Shown here: piece by piece, positions 13,975-25,113 of the stretch
Numbering within the stretch: position 1 is the stretch's first letter
Layout of the letters: each line of letters starts with the position of its first letter
Origin: Segatella copri
GTDB taxonomy: Bacteria; Bacteroidota; Bacteroidia; Bacteroidales; Bacteroidaceae
DNA: 64,000 nucleotides
Direction: 5' to 3'
Assembly: GCF_026015295.1 (NCBI RefSeq)
Contig: NZ_JAPDUW010000001.1
Coordinates: 1-64,000, forward strand
Made by a program: the position numbers and the translations under genes
Notes under the pieces: generated by a model
What the model was told of the DNA's origin: nothing
The model's database searches: none
The model's input: the letters and a program-made list of their open reading frames with translations, nothing else

Positions 13975-16953
13975 ATGAGAAAATCAAAAAGTAATGCGAT
14001 GTTGCGAGGATTAGCAGCCTCAGCACTCGTCCTAATGGTCTCAGCGACAGCTTGGGGACAGAAGGTGAAGATTACGGGTACTGTAATCGACAATACCAAT
14101 GAACCCGTTATCGGAGCTTCGGTTCTGGAGAATGGTACCAAAAATGGTGTTGCTACAGACCTGGATGGTCACTTCACCATCGAAGTACAGCCAGGTGCCA
14201 GACTCAAAATTTCTTATATAGGTTATAAGAATAAGGAAGTGAAAGCTTCTAACGGCGTACAGATTATGCTCGAAGAGGAGTCTAATATGCTCAACGAAGT
14301 GGTGGCTATCGGTTATGGCTCTGTCAAGCGTAAGGATGTAACTACTGCCGTATCCAGTGTGTCAGCCAAAGACCTTGATACCCGTCCTATCGTATCTGCC
14401 GCAGCAGGTATGCAGGGAAAGGCAGCCGGTTTGCAGATTTCGCAAGCCAACGGTCAGCCAGGTGCTTCACCAACCATACGTGTGCGTGGTACCACCTCTT
14501 TAAATGGTAGTAATGATCCGCTCTATGTAGTAGATGGTGTGCCAATGACTAATATCGACTTTCTGGCAGCTGATGATATTGATAATATCCAGGTATTGAA
14601 GGATGCCTCTTCTGCTGCAATCTATGGATCCCGTGCAGCCAATGGTGTCATCATTATCGGTACAAAGCAGGGTAAGGCTGGCGTTGCCAAGGTTTCTCTG
14701 AATGCTCATTATGCATTTAATACTGTACGTGACAACCAGGAATCTCTTAATGCGGCTCAGTATAAGGAGCTGATGGATGAAATCGGTCTGGTGAAACTGC
14801 CTGAAGGCTTGAAAGACCAGACCGACTGGAAAGACGAGGTGTTCCGTACGGGTAATGTACAGGACTACCAGCTTTCTATTACCAATGGTACCGACAAACT
14901 GAGATACTTTATCTCGGGTGGCTATACAGGCGAAAATGGTGTTATCAAGAAGTCAAGCTATCAGCGTTACAACTTCCGAGCATCTGTAGAGAACGATATA
15001 CGTAAGTGGTTGCGACTCAATGCCAGTGTAACTTATTCTGATTATACCAACAAGGGTACAGGTATCATTTCGGGTGCCGGTTCTAACCGAGGCGGCGTAG
15101 TAACCGCTATCGTCAATACGCCAACCTATGCACCGGTATGGAATCCGGAGAATCCTAGCCAGTTCTACAACAACTTCTATGGCGTGAACATTACCTCGCC
15201 AGCAGAGAATATCGCCCGTACTCAGAATAATAAGTCTGCTTACAACCGATTGTTGGCAACCGGAAAGGCTACTTTCACCTTTATGCCAGAACTGACTTAT
15301 AACACATCTCTCTCGTTCGACCGTACACAAGGAACAACCACCAACTTCCTTGACCCGATATCTACCACCATCGGCCGTCAGGAATTCGGTACAGGATATG
15401 ATGGTAGAAACATCAGCAGCGTTATCGTATGGGACAATGTATTAAACTATAAGAAGGCATTCGGAAAGCACAGTCTGGATGCGATGGCTGGTAGTTCCTG
15501 GACACAGAGCAAGTGGAGCCAGAACTATATCAACGGTAGCAACTATGCCAACGATCTGTTCCCAACCTTGAATGCAGCCAACAAGATTTCCTGGACAGGA
15601 ACCGGTTCGTCAGCTTCTGATTGGGCTATTCTCTCAACATTCGCCCGTTTGCAGTACAACTGGAATGATACCTATATGGTAACCGCTAATATGCGTGCTG
15701 ATGGTTCTTCCAAGTTGGCACCTCATCACCGTTGGGGCTACTTCCCATCATTCTCTGGTGCCTGGCGCGTAAGCAATGAGAAATTCATGAAAGATATCAA
15801 GTGGATTGACGACTTGAAAATTCGTGGAGGCTGGGGACAGACCGGTAACCAGAGCGGATTGGGCGATTACAGCTATCTGGCAAGATACAATATCAATCGT
15901 GTGCAGTGGTTTGGCGAGGGAAATGATGCCAATTCTACTCCTACTTTCTCACAGGGCAATCTGAGCAACCCTGAACTGACTTGGGAAACAACAACCCAGA
16001 CCAATATAGGTCTCGACTTGACCGTACTGGGCAACCGCCTCACTTTCTATGCTGATTACTATTATAAGAAGACCAAGGATATGTTGATGAACATCACCTT
16101 GCCGGCAGGTAGTGCTGCAGCAAGAAACCTGACCTATAATGGCGGTTCGATGATCAACAAAGGCTGGGAGTTTGCCATCTCTTCACAGAATCTGACAGGC
16201 GCCTTGAAGTGGAATACAGATTTCAACATCTCATTCAACAAGAATAAGTTGGAGAGCCTGTCTCTGACTCAGGTATATTATGAAGCCACGACTACCGATT
16301 TCGTCAACGAACAGGTGGTTCGCAATACGCCAGGTAAGCCATTGGGCAGTTTCTGGGGATATGTAGCAGAAGGTGTGGATCCCGAGACCGGTGATATGAA
16401 GTATAAGGACGTGACCGGTGATGGTCTGGTATCAGCCAGTGACCGTACTTATATCGGTGATCCGAACCCAGACTTCACCTTCGGTTTGACCAATACCTTC
16501 TCTTATAAAGGCTTGAATCTCAGTATTCTTATCCAGGGAAGCTATGGCAACGATATCTACAACGTTTCACGTATGGAAACCGAAGGAATGTATGATGGTA
16601 AGAACCAAAGCACCAAGGTGCTTGCTCGCTGGAGAGTTCCTGGTCAGATTACCGATGTGCCAAAGGCTAAGTGGGATATCCGCAACTCAACCTACTTCGT
16701 AGAAGATGGCAGTTATCTCCGTGTAAAGGATATTTCTCTCTCTTACGATGTGCCTCGCAAACTGATTTCTCGCTTCGGTCTGACCCGTCTGCAGCCATAC
16801 GTATCAGCAACCAACCTGCTTACCCTGACCGACTATTCAGGTATGGATCCGGAGGTTAACCAGTATGGCAACAGTGGTAGTGTGCAGGGCATCGACTGGG
16901 GTACATATCCACTCAATAAGAGTGTAGTATTAGGTGTAAAAGTAGAATTCTAA
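13975..16953 (+). CDS. SusC/RagA-family TonB-linked outer-membrane transporter (PUL 1)
   Basis: A 992-aa transporter. Signal peptide about 1-29, a carboxypeptidase-like beta-sandwich (ITGTVIDNTNEPVIGASV, then ISYIGYKNKEV), a TonB-box/plug region (NEVVAIGYGSVKRKDVTTAV, then IRVRGTTSLNGSNDPLYVVDGV) and a long barrel ending in VVLGVKVEF. It imports oligosaccharides across the outer membrane with its SusD partner, which begins 12 bases downstream. First gene of a SusC-SusD-GH30-binding-protein operon. Length is typical. Substrate is inferred from the GH30 enzyme to be a beta-glucan, perhaps beta-1,6-linked. Confidence 0.96.
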   Translation: MRKSKSNAMLRGLAASALVLMVSATAWGQKVKITGTVIDNTNEPVIGASVLENGTKNGVATDLDGHFTIEVQPGARLKISYIGYKNKEVKASNGVQIMLEEESNMLNEVVAIGYGSVKRKDVTTAVSSVSAKDLDTRPIVSAAAGMQGKAAGLQISQANGQPGASPTIRVRGTTSLNGSNDPLYVVDGVPMTNIDFLAADDIDNIQVLKDASSAAIYGSRAANGVIIIGTKQGKAGVAKVSLNAHYAFNTVRDNQESLNAAQYKELMDEIGLVKLPEGLKDQTDWKDEVFRTGNVQDYQLSITNGTDKLRYFISGGYTGENGVIKKSSYQRYNFRASVENDIRKWLRLNASVTYSDYTNKGTGIISGAGSNRGGVVTAIVNTPTYAPVWNPENPSQFYNNFYGVNITSPAENIARTQNNKSAYNRLLATGKATFTFMPELTYNTSLSFDRTQGTTTNFLDPISTTIGRQEFGTGYDGRNISSVIVWDNVLNYKKAFGKHSLDAMAGSSWTQSKWSQNYINGSNYANDLFPTLNAANKISWTGTGSSASDWAILSTFARLQYNWNDTYMVTANMRADGSSKLAPHHRWGYFPSFSGAWRVSNEKFMKDIKWIDDLKIRGGWGQTGNQSGLGDYSYLARYNINRVQWFGEGNDANSTPTFSQGNLSNPELTWETTTQTNIGLDLTVLGNRLTFYADYYYKKTKDMLMNITLPAGSAAARNLTYNGGSMINKGWEFAISSQNLTGALKWNTDFNISFNKNKLESLSLTQVYYEATTTDFVNEQVVRNTPGKPLGSFWGYVAEGVDPETGDMKYKDVTGDGLVSASDRTYIGDPNPDFTFGLTNTFSYKGLNLSILIQGSYGNDIYNVSRMETEGMYDGKNQSTKVLARWRVPGQITDVPKAKWDIRNSTYFVEDGSYLRVKDISLSYDVPRKLISRFGLTRLQPYVSATNLLTLTDYSGMDPEVNQYGNSGSVQGIDWGTYPLNKSVVLGVKVEF

Positions 16954-16965
16954 ACATCGATAACA

Positions 16966-18492
16966 ATGAAAACATATCATACAATCAAGACATTGGCGCT
17001 CGGTGGCATCGCAATGTTCTTTTTGGCAAGTTGCTCTCTCGACTACGAGCCATTATCAGAGCCATCAGAAATAACACAGGGCGGTCAGACAGAGACCTCA
17101 ACAGCCGTATTGAAGGACAAGGCTGCTGCTGATGCACAGCTCAAATCGCTCTATGAGTTGTTCCGCAACCGTCAGGAGCATACCCATCTCGACTATCTTC
17201 TGATAGGCGATTCACATAGTGATAATGCTTATGCCGGAACTACCGGTGCAGAGGTTGTACCTTATGAGACCAACTCTATCGATGCCAGCAACTCGGTATT
17301 GAGCCGTGACTGGAACCGCTATCTGGAGGATATCGCCAAGGCAAATGTGCTGATCAATGGTGTTGAGCAATTGAAGGAGAATGGTCAGATATCAGAAGCT
17401 GAATATCATTCCTATAAGGCACAGGGCGAAATTTTCCGTGCCCTGATGATGTTCCGAATGGCTCGTCTGTGGGGTTCTTTCCCAGTCATTACGACCATCG
17501 CCAAGACCATTACATCCGAGAATATCAATGAGGTATATCCTACCTATTATCCTCCTCGCAAGACGCCGAAGGAATGTTATGAGCAGATTATTGCCGACTT
17601 GACGGATGCTGAGCAGTATGCACCGGATAATGACAATTCCGACCGCACCAAGATGACCAAGACCGTAGCTCAGGCTATGCTTGCCAAGGTTTATGCCGAA
17701 AAGGAAGTGCAGGATTATGACAAGGTAATCGCTTATGCCGACAAGGTAATGAAGACAACCGGTGTAGAGCTGGAAGACAGTTATGAAACTCTTTGGGGCT
17801 ATGATGAGACAGCGAAAGACTGCATGAAACGCAATACCAAAGAAGGTATTCTGGAGGTGCATTGGACAACCGGTAGCGGAAACTGGGAAACCTGGATGTA
17901 CGGCCGTCAGTTAGACAACTGGGATTATTACTTTACCTGGGCAAAGTGGATTACTCCTTCACGAGACATCATCAATGACTTTGACAAGGAAGGTGATGAG
18001 GTTCGTAAGAATCAGGCTATCGTATATTATGCCTGTACCTGGAGTAACTATTATCCGGCTTCCAACTATCCGTTCATGTATAAGTTACGCTCTTCATACA
18101 ATAATATTTACTGGGTTCGCTTAGCTGATATTATCCTGATGAAGGCTGAGGCAGAAGCCTATAAGGGCAATCTTGCCGAGAGTGCGAAACTCGTGAACCA
18201 GATTCGCAAGCGTGCCAAACTGAAGGAACTGACATCCGACAAGACTGGCAGCAAGGAATCTATGATAGAGGCTGTTCTCCATGAGCGCCGTCTGGAACTT
18301 GCCTTTGAGGGAGAACGCTGGTTCGACCTCTGCCGCAACAACAAGGTCGAGAAGTATCTCAACGGAATAGACAACCGTGACAGCGGACGCATCAGACAGG
18401 TAAGACAGTTTGACAGCAATTCATACCTGTTGCCAATTCCACAGACCGCTCTTGACCAGAATACCAATCTAGAGCAGAATCCAGGTTACTAA
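16966..18492 (+). CDS. SusD/RagB-family glycan-binding lipoprotein (PUL 1)
   Basis: A 508-aa surface lipoprotein with a lipobox at MFFLASC. SusD hallmarks: AEIYFRALMMFRMARLWG-like helix (EIFRALMMFRMARLWGSFP), VRLADIILMKAEAEAY followed by NQIRKRA, then HERRLELAFEGERWFDLCR and LLPIPQTALDQN at the C-terminus. It caps the SusC transporter and captures oligosaccharide at the surface. It starts 12 bases after SusC. Length and domain order are ordinary. Confidence 0.96.
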   Translation: MKTYHTIKTLALGGIAMFFLASCSLDYEPLSEPSEITQGGQTETSTAVLKDKAAADAQLKSLYELFRNRQEHTHLDYLLIGDSHSDNAYAGTTGAEVVPYETNSIDASNSVLSRDWNRYLEDIAKANVLINGVEQLKENGQISEAEYHSYKAQGEIFRALMMFRMARLWGSFPVITTIAKTITSENINEVYPTYYPPRKTPKECYEQIIADLTDAEQYAPDNDNSDRTKMTKTVAQAMLAKVYAEKEVQDYDKVIAYADKVMKTTGVELEDSYETLWGYDETAKDCMKRNTKEGILEVHWTTGSGNWETWMYGRQLDNWDYYFTWAKWITPSRDIINDFDKEGDEVRKNQAIVYYACTWSNYYPASNYPFMYKLRSSYNNIYWVRLADIILMKAEAEAYKGNLAESAKLVNQIRKRAKLKELTSDKTGSKESMIEAVLHERRLELAFEGERWFDLCRNNKVEKYLNGIDNRDSGRIRQVRQFDSNSYLLPIPQTALDQNTNLEQNPGY

Positions 18493-18550
18493 GCTAACCT
18501 GGATAGCTTTCAACTCAAACCGTTATTAACAAATAATAGAAGAAACGAAT

Positions 18551-20098
18551 ATGAAATACTATAGCAGTAAACTGATGATGCTGGTCTGCGCAACAGCTTT
18601 CTCTGTGACAGCTTGCAGCAGCAGTAACTCATTCTCAGATCCTGTAGACTTTGATACTCCTAGTGAGGCACCAAATCCAGTACCGGCACAAGGAACAGCC
18701 AAAACTTTCATTACCACAGCCGATGGAGTCTATTCATTGGCACAGGGTGAGGTAAAGTTGTATAATGGAGTATCTATGGCACCAACCACCATCGAACTCG
18801 ATTTAAATAAGAAGTATCAGACGATTGATGGATTTGGTTATGCCATCACTTATTCATCCTGCTATAATCTGATGCAGATGAACCCAGAGGCGCGTCTGGC
18901 TCTCTTGAAGCGCATTTACTCTACCACAGAGGGTTATGGCGTAAGTTATGCCCGTATCTCTTTGGGATGCAACGACTTTTCAAGTACTGAGTATACCTAT
19001 TGCGACAAGAAGGGCAGCGAGGCTGATCCTCTCAGCAACTTCGCGCTCTATAGTGATGAGAACGATTATGTGATTCCGGTATTGAAGGAGATTCTTGCCA
19101 TCAACCCAAATCTGAAGATTATCGCAGCTCCCTGGACTTGTCCGAAATGGATGAAGGTGACAGATATCAACACCAAGCAGCCAAAGGATTCATGGACTGA
19201 CGGTCATCTCAATCCGGATTATCGCGAGGCTTATGCCAAGTACTTTGTGAAGTTTATTAATGTGATGAAGGAGAAAGGCATCAATATCTATGCTGTTAGT
19301 CCTCAGAATGAGCCATTGAACAAGGCTAACTGTGCTTCACTCTATATGCCTTGGCAGGAAGAGGCTCCTTTCGTAAAGGAATTGGCAGCACAGTTTAAGA
19401 AGAATAATCTGCAGACCAAGATTTATGTCTTCGATCACAACTACAACTATGACAATATTGCCGATCAGGAAGATTATCCTGTGAAACTCTACAATGCTAT
19501 CGGTGATAACTTTGAGGGCTCAGAGCTGGTTGTAGGTGCTGCTTATCATGATTATGGCGGCAACAACAGCGAGTTGACTGATATCCACAACCAGCGTCCA
19601 GACAAGGAACTGATATTCTCGGAAACCAGTATCGGAACCTGGAATAACGGACGTGACTTGAGTAAACGACTGATGGCGGATATGAAGAATGTGGCGCTCG
19701 CTACGGTAAACCAGTATTGCAAGGCTGTGCTTGTATGGAATCTGATGCTTGACAATAAGATGGGACCTAACCTGGATGGTGGATGCCAGACCTGCTATGG
19801 TGCTATTGATATCAATCAGAATGGTTACAACCAGTTGAGCTACAATTCTCATTATTACATCATCAACCACATGTCTAGTGTCGTTGCTCCTGGTGCGGTT
19901 CGCATTGGTAATACGTCCCGCACCGTTAATGACAGCAAGATTACACATGCTGAGTTTGTTAATCCTGATGGTAGTTATGCTGCTGTCATTATCAACGAGG
20001 GAGATGAGGCTAAGTCAATCAACCTCAGTGATGGAACTCATAATTTTACCTGCAAGGTTCCTGCTAATGGTGTGATTTCTTGCAAGTGGAATAAGTAA
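18551..20098 (+). CDS. Glycoside hydrolase family 30, likely endo-beta-1,6-glucanase
   Basis: A 515-aa surface lipoprotein (lipobox VTACSS). GH30 motifs: DGFGYAIT near the N-terminus, IAAPWTCPKWMK, acid/base Glu254 in SPQNEP and nucleophile Glu358 in FSETSIG, then a C-terminal beta-sandwich (ITHAEFVNPDGSYAAVIINEG). GH30 enzymes cleave beta-linked glucose, xylose or fucose. In the B. thetaiotaomicron beta-1,6-glucan locus a GH30 subfamily 3 endo-glucanase sits after SusC-SusD and before the binding protein, the same order as here, so a pustulan or yeast-glucan target is the leading guess. The subfamily cannot be proved by eye. Confidence 0.9.
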   Translation: MKYYSSKLMMLVCATAFSVTACSSSNSFSDPVDFDTPSEAPNPVPAQGTAKTFITTADGVYSLAQGEVKLYNGVSMAPTTIELDLNKKYQTIDGFGYAITYSSCYNLMQMNPEARLALLKRIYSTTEGYGVSYARISLGCNDFSSTEYTYCDKKGSEADPLSNFALYSDENDYVIPVLKEILAINPNLKIIAAPWTCPKWMKVTDINTKQPKDSWTDGHLNPDYREAYAKYFVKFINVMKEKGINIYAVSPQNEPLNKANCASLYMPWQEEAPFVKELAAQFKKNNLQTKIYVFDHNYNYDNIADQEDYPVKLYNAIGDNFEGSELVVGAAYHDYGGNNSELTDIHNQRPDKELIFSETSIGTWNNGRDLSKRLMADMKNVALATVNQYCKAVLVWNLMLDNKMGPNLDGGCQTCYGAIDINQNGYNQLSYNSHYYIINHMSSVVAPGAVRIGNTSRTVNDSKITHAEFVNPDGSYAAVIINEGDEAKSINLSDGTHNFTCKVPANGVISCKWNK

Positions 20099-20140
20099 TC
20101 CATAAACTATAGTAAATGATTCATTAAAGATACGATCATT

Positions 20141-21496
20141 ATGAAACATATCAGATATTATATCATGGCGTTGCTCGCCCTGCCACTGATGGCATCTTGC
20201 GGCGATGATGATTACAGTGCGCCTACTCCTGCCGGTAATCCAGTGATGAGCTATACGGCTCCTGCTGCAGCTGTATGGATGGGTGATGAAGTGGAGGTGA
20301 AAGTAAACTGCAAGGATGAGGGAGGCGTGGCTCTCTCTACCTTGAAAGCTAACCTCCTGTTTAGTGGGCAGAGTGTAGATGAAACTACCATCCGTACCAA
20401 GGAGGCTGGTGAATATACAGTCAAACTGAAAGTACCTTATGCACAGAATGTTCCTGATGGAAAGGTGGATATTCAACTTACTCTGCAGAATGTATCAACC
20501 AAATCGAATACAGAGACCTTGTCGTTTGACATCAAGCGCCCTCACTTCAACAATCTGCAGTTTGTGAGTGCTGATGGTGTTAAATATGACATGACAGAGA
20601 AGAGCGACTTTATTTATCAGGCTGTTCTTCCTAGCAGTAAGAAGACCTTCAAGGGATATTTTGCAACGAAGGATGGAAAGTTTGTCTTCGGTTCCAGCAC
20701 AGGCAAGGATATCAGTTTGGGAGAAACAGGCAACTTCAACTTCACTTCTGAGAATATGAGCGATGTAGTTGTCACTTTCGATGCCAAGAACTATACGGCT
20801 GGTCCTACCGATGTATTGCCGGTTACTGTCCTCGATTTTGCCGATTCTGATGCAGGCAAGACTTGGGTGGGTGATATCAAGCAAGGTGCTACCTGTAACC
20901 TTACTATCAACGGCAATAATCTGCCAGATGACTGGTATTATGACAGCGACTGGTTCCAGAAAGAAGAGGATGGAAACTATACTTTCAAGGCTATTACCGG
21001 CAGATATACTATTTTGGCAGACTTCACCCATAAGTCATTCCGTATCTGGACAATGAATGGAAGTGAGCCTATGTCACTGAATGGCGATGGTACTGGTGCA
21101 CTCTGGATCATCGGTAATGAAGGTGTCAACAAGCCAACTTGGGACGCTGTAAATCATGGCTGGTGGACAGGTGTAGATTCTGATGTCTGTCTCACTCCTA
21201 TCAAGGATAAGGTATATCAGGTTACACTCACCGTAGGCAAGCAGCTCAGAGCTACTGGCGTAGACTTCAAGTTCTTCGGTCAGGCAAACTGGGGTATTGA
21301 GTTCAAGGGTAAGGATAACAGCCATCTCATCTCAACTGAGAGCGAGGTATTCGGCATCGGTGACGGTAACGGTCACGACAACGGCAATGTTTATCTGAAA
21401 GATGGAGTAGAACTGAAGGATGGCGAGACATACGTTCTTACAGTTGACTTGACTGCCGGTGTAGACAAGGCAGTTCTCAAAGTAGAAAAGAAATAA
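20141..21496 (+). CDS. Surface glycan-binding protein (SusE/F position) of PUL 1
   Basis: A 451-aa lipoprotein (lipobox LMASCGDDD). It consists of an N-terminal Ig-like domain (about 30-130) and further beta-rich domains with aromatic residues suited to sugar stacking (WYYDSDWFQ, WWTGVDSDVCLT, FFGQANWG). Domain boundaries suggest the DUF5016/DUF5125/DUF5121-type multi-domain proteins found in this position of PULs, recalled from family knowledge rather than searched. It would hold polysaccharide at the cell surface for the GH30. It lies 42 bases after the GH30 gene and is followed by a strong terminator. Confidence 0.87.
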   Translation: MKHIRYYIMALLALPLMASCGDDDYSAPTPAGNPVMSYTAPAAAVWMGDEVEVKVNCKDEGGVALSTLKANLLFSGQSVDETTIRTKEAGEYTVKLKVPYAQNVPDGKVDIQLTLQNVSTKSNTETLSFDIKRPHFNNLQFVSADGVKYDMTEKSDFIYQAVLPSSKKTFKGYFATKDGKFVFGSSTGKDISLGETGNFNFTSENMSDVVVTFDAKNYTAGPTDVLPVTVLDFADSDAGKTWVGDIKQGATCNLTINGNNLPDDWYYDSDWFQKEEDGNYTFKAITGRYTILADFTHKSFRIWTMNGSEPMSLNGDGTGALWIIGNEGVNKPTWDAVNHGWWTGVDSDVCLTPIKDKVYQVTLTVGKQLRATGVDFKFFGQANWGIEFKGKDNSHLISTESEVFGIGDGNGHDNGNVYLKDGVELKDGETYVLTVDLTAGVDKAVLKVEKK

Positions 21497-21565
21497 TATG
21501 TAGGTTTATAATCATTCATAAGCATTTTAGGTTTTAGTTTGATAATTTAGGTATAAAGCTTTGTT

Positions 21566-21603
21566 TAAGGCTGCTCCAAACCTTTTGGGGCAGCCTTTTT
21601 TTG
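21566..21603 (+). terminator. Intrinsic terminator of the PUL 1 operon
   Basis: AAGGCTGCTCC, a 9-base loop, GGGGCAGCCTT and a T-run. It separates the PUL 1 operon from the regulator gene. Confidence 0.85.
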
Positions 21604-21664
21604 AGAGGTGCAAGGATGTAAGAACAATAAAAGTAAAAAAGAATATCAAAAAAATGCTTGAAAA

Positions 21665-21696
21665 TTTGGAAATGTACCCAAAAAACTATACCTTTG
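21665..21696 (+). promoter_or_regulatory. Promoter of the PUL 1 regulator
   Basis: -33 TTTG at 21665-21668 and -7 TACCTTTG at 21689-21696, 20 bases apart. The regulator has its own promoter. Confidence 0.75.
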
Positions 21697-21704
21697 TCCC
21701 TTGA

Positions 21705-23441
<1,737 letters not shown>

Positions 23442-23536
23442 TATATTGAGCCCCTTTTTAAAGTGGGCTCAGTAAATGATGTAATAAAGTTGGTTAAAAA
23501 TGTAGTAAAATGCTTGTTTGCTTGTCGTTTTTTTAG

Positions 23537-23544
23537 TATCTTTG
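23537..23544 (+). promoter_or_regulatory. -7 promoter element upstream of the AAA ATPase
   Basis: TATCTTTG fits TAnnTTTG and lies about 110 bases before the ATPase start. An in-frame short ORF begins at 23547, too close to this box to be translated from its first codon. Confidence 0.5.
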
Positions 23545-23603
23545 CGATGAAAAATAAAACTCAAGTGTGGAAAATGTGGAGAATTTCACGAAAGAAGTAT
23601 CAG

Positions 23604-23625
23604 AAATGTGTAAACTTACACATTT
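23604..23625 (+). promoter_or_regulatory. Perfect 10-bp-arm palindrome, possible operator
   Basis: AAATGTGTAA, two bases, TTACACATTT. It lies 30 bases before the ATPase start codon and downstream of its -7 element, where a dimeric repressor (or an RNA hairpin) would block expression. Confidence 0.5.
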
Positions 23626-23655
23626 TTCGCACTTTAATGATGGAGGTGCTAAAAA

Positions 23656-24966
23656 ATGTTTAATAGAATAATTATTCAAGAATTAAAACAATGGAGAGCT
23701 AAAAAAGACCGTAAGCCATTGATTATGCTGGGCGCTCGACAAGTAGGAAAGACTTCTGTACTTCAGAAGTTCGGAGAAGAATATTTTGAGCATTGCGCAT
23801 ATTTTAGTCTCAATGAAGAAGAGGGAGTCTGCGATATCTTTCGCAAGACCAAGAACCCGCTGCAAATCCTCGAGCAATTGTCATATCTTACTTCAGAACC
23901 TATTTTGCCTCAGAAGACTTTGCTTATTCTTGATGAGATACAAGACTGTCCGGAAGCCATTAGCGCAATGAAATATTTCTGCGAAAAGACACCGGAATAT
24001 GTTGTGGCTTGTGCTGGTTCTCTTTTGGGGTTGGCTTTTGGTCATCAAGGCTTTTCGTTTCCTGTGGGTAAGGTTGACCATATAAATATGTATCCTGTCA
24101 CTTTTTCTGAGTTTTTGGAGCAGCGAGATGAAAGGCTTTACCAATATTATATGTCAATAGATAGCTTGGAACCTCTTCCTGACGTTTTTTTTGATAGACT
24201 TTCTCAGGCATTTACTGCCTATCGTATATCTGGTGGAATGCCAGCTGCGGCAATGAAGATGATAGAAAAGGATCTGAGTGGCGTGGAAACAACTCTACGT
24301 AATATCTTGCAAGATTATTCCTTGGACTTTGTGAAGCATGCTACGCCTTTACTGGCTAATAGGATTTCGCATGTTTGGAAGTCTTTGCCGTCACAGTTGG
24401 CTAAGGAAAATAGAAAGTTTGTTTATCAGCTGGTTCGTCCTGGTGCAAGAGCGAGGGAATATGAGGATGCTCTTACATGGCTTAAAAATGCGGGATTGAT
24501 ATATAAGGTAAGCTTGTGCTCTACTCCGCAAGTTCCTTTGAAATCGTATGAAGATTTGAGCATCTTCAAGATTTATAGTCTTGATGTGGGATTATTGAGA
24601 GTGCTTGCTGATTTGAGTCCTGAGGCTTATCTGGTTGATAATCCTATATTTAAAGAATATAAGGGTGCTTTGGCAGAGAATTATATTCTTCAGAGTCTAG
24701 TGGCTAATGGCGTTAATTGTTCCCATTATTGGGCTTCGGGTAATAAAGCAGAAGTGGAATTTATTGTTCAGCGTGGTTTGGAAGTTATTCCGGTGGAAGT
24801 GAAGTCGGGTACCAGTGTCACGGGGCGTAGTTTGATAGAGTATAACAAAAGGTACTCACCTGGTTTGCGCATCAGATATTCGATGCTTAATCTCAAGAGG
24901 GATGATTCCTTTATCAACATCCCTCTTTTCCTGGCTGATAGAACGGAGAAACTGATTTTTAAATAA
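23656..24966 (+). CDS. AAA ATPase with DUF4143 (ATP-binding protein)
   Basis: A 436-aa protein. N-terminal P-loop GARQVGKTSVL (about 24-34) and Walker B LLILDEIQDCPEAI place it in the AAA_14 group. The C-terminal DUF4143 domain ends with a PD-(D/E)XK-like pattern (KAEVEFIVQ, then IPVEVKSG). Such proteins are common, multi-copy accessory genes in Bacteroidetes with no settled function; defence, DNA processing and toxin-like roles have been suggested. The gene stands alone with its own promoter and a palindrome upstream. It is followed by the second copy of the 125-bp repeat. Reading frame complete. Confidence 0.9.
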   Translation: MFNRIIIQELKQWRAKKDRKPLIMLGARQVGKTSVLQKFGEEYFEHCAYFSLNEEEGVCDIFRKTKNPLQILEQLSYLTSEPILPQKTLLILDEIQDCPEAISAMKYFCEKTPEYVVACAGSLLGLAFGHQGFSFPVGKVDHINMYPVTFSEFLEQRDERLYQYYMSIDSLEPLPDVFFDRLSQAFTAYRISGGMPAAAMKMIEKDLSGVETTLRNILQDYSLDFVKHATPLLANRISHVWKSLPSQLAKENRKFVYQLVRPGARAREYEDALTWLKNAGLIYKVSLCSTPQVPLKSYEDLSIFKIYSLDVGLLRVLADLSPEAYLVDNPIFKEYKGALAENYILQSLVANGVNCSHYWASGNKAEVEFIVQRGLEVIPVEVKSGTSVTGRSLIEYNKRYSPGLRIRYSMLNLKRDDSFINIPLFLADRTEKLIFK

Positions 24967-24988
24967 TTTTTAATGAGAAAAAAGATAA

Positions 24989-25113
24989 ATGGGTGAAGAG
25001 GGGTGAAGAGTGGGTGAAGAGATAAAGAAAACTCTTCACCTCCCGAAACCCCGATAAACAGAGGGGTTACGGGCGAGAAGGTGAAGAGTGAAGAGATAAA
25101 TCGGGATTGCTTA
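24989..25113. repeat. 125-bp exact repeat, copy 2
   Basis: Identical to 12629-12753. It fills the gap between the convergent AAA ATPase and M18 aminopeptidase genes and its last three bases are the aminopeptidase stop codon. Confidence 0.9.

Noticed and set aside
23547..23663. 38-residue ORF ahead of the AAA ATPase as a true gene
   Set aside because: Its ATG is within about three bases of the -7 element, so a transcript from this promoter would not contain the start; the peptide shows no motif. Kept only as part of the palindrome finding.
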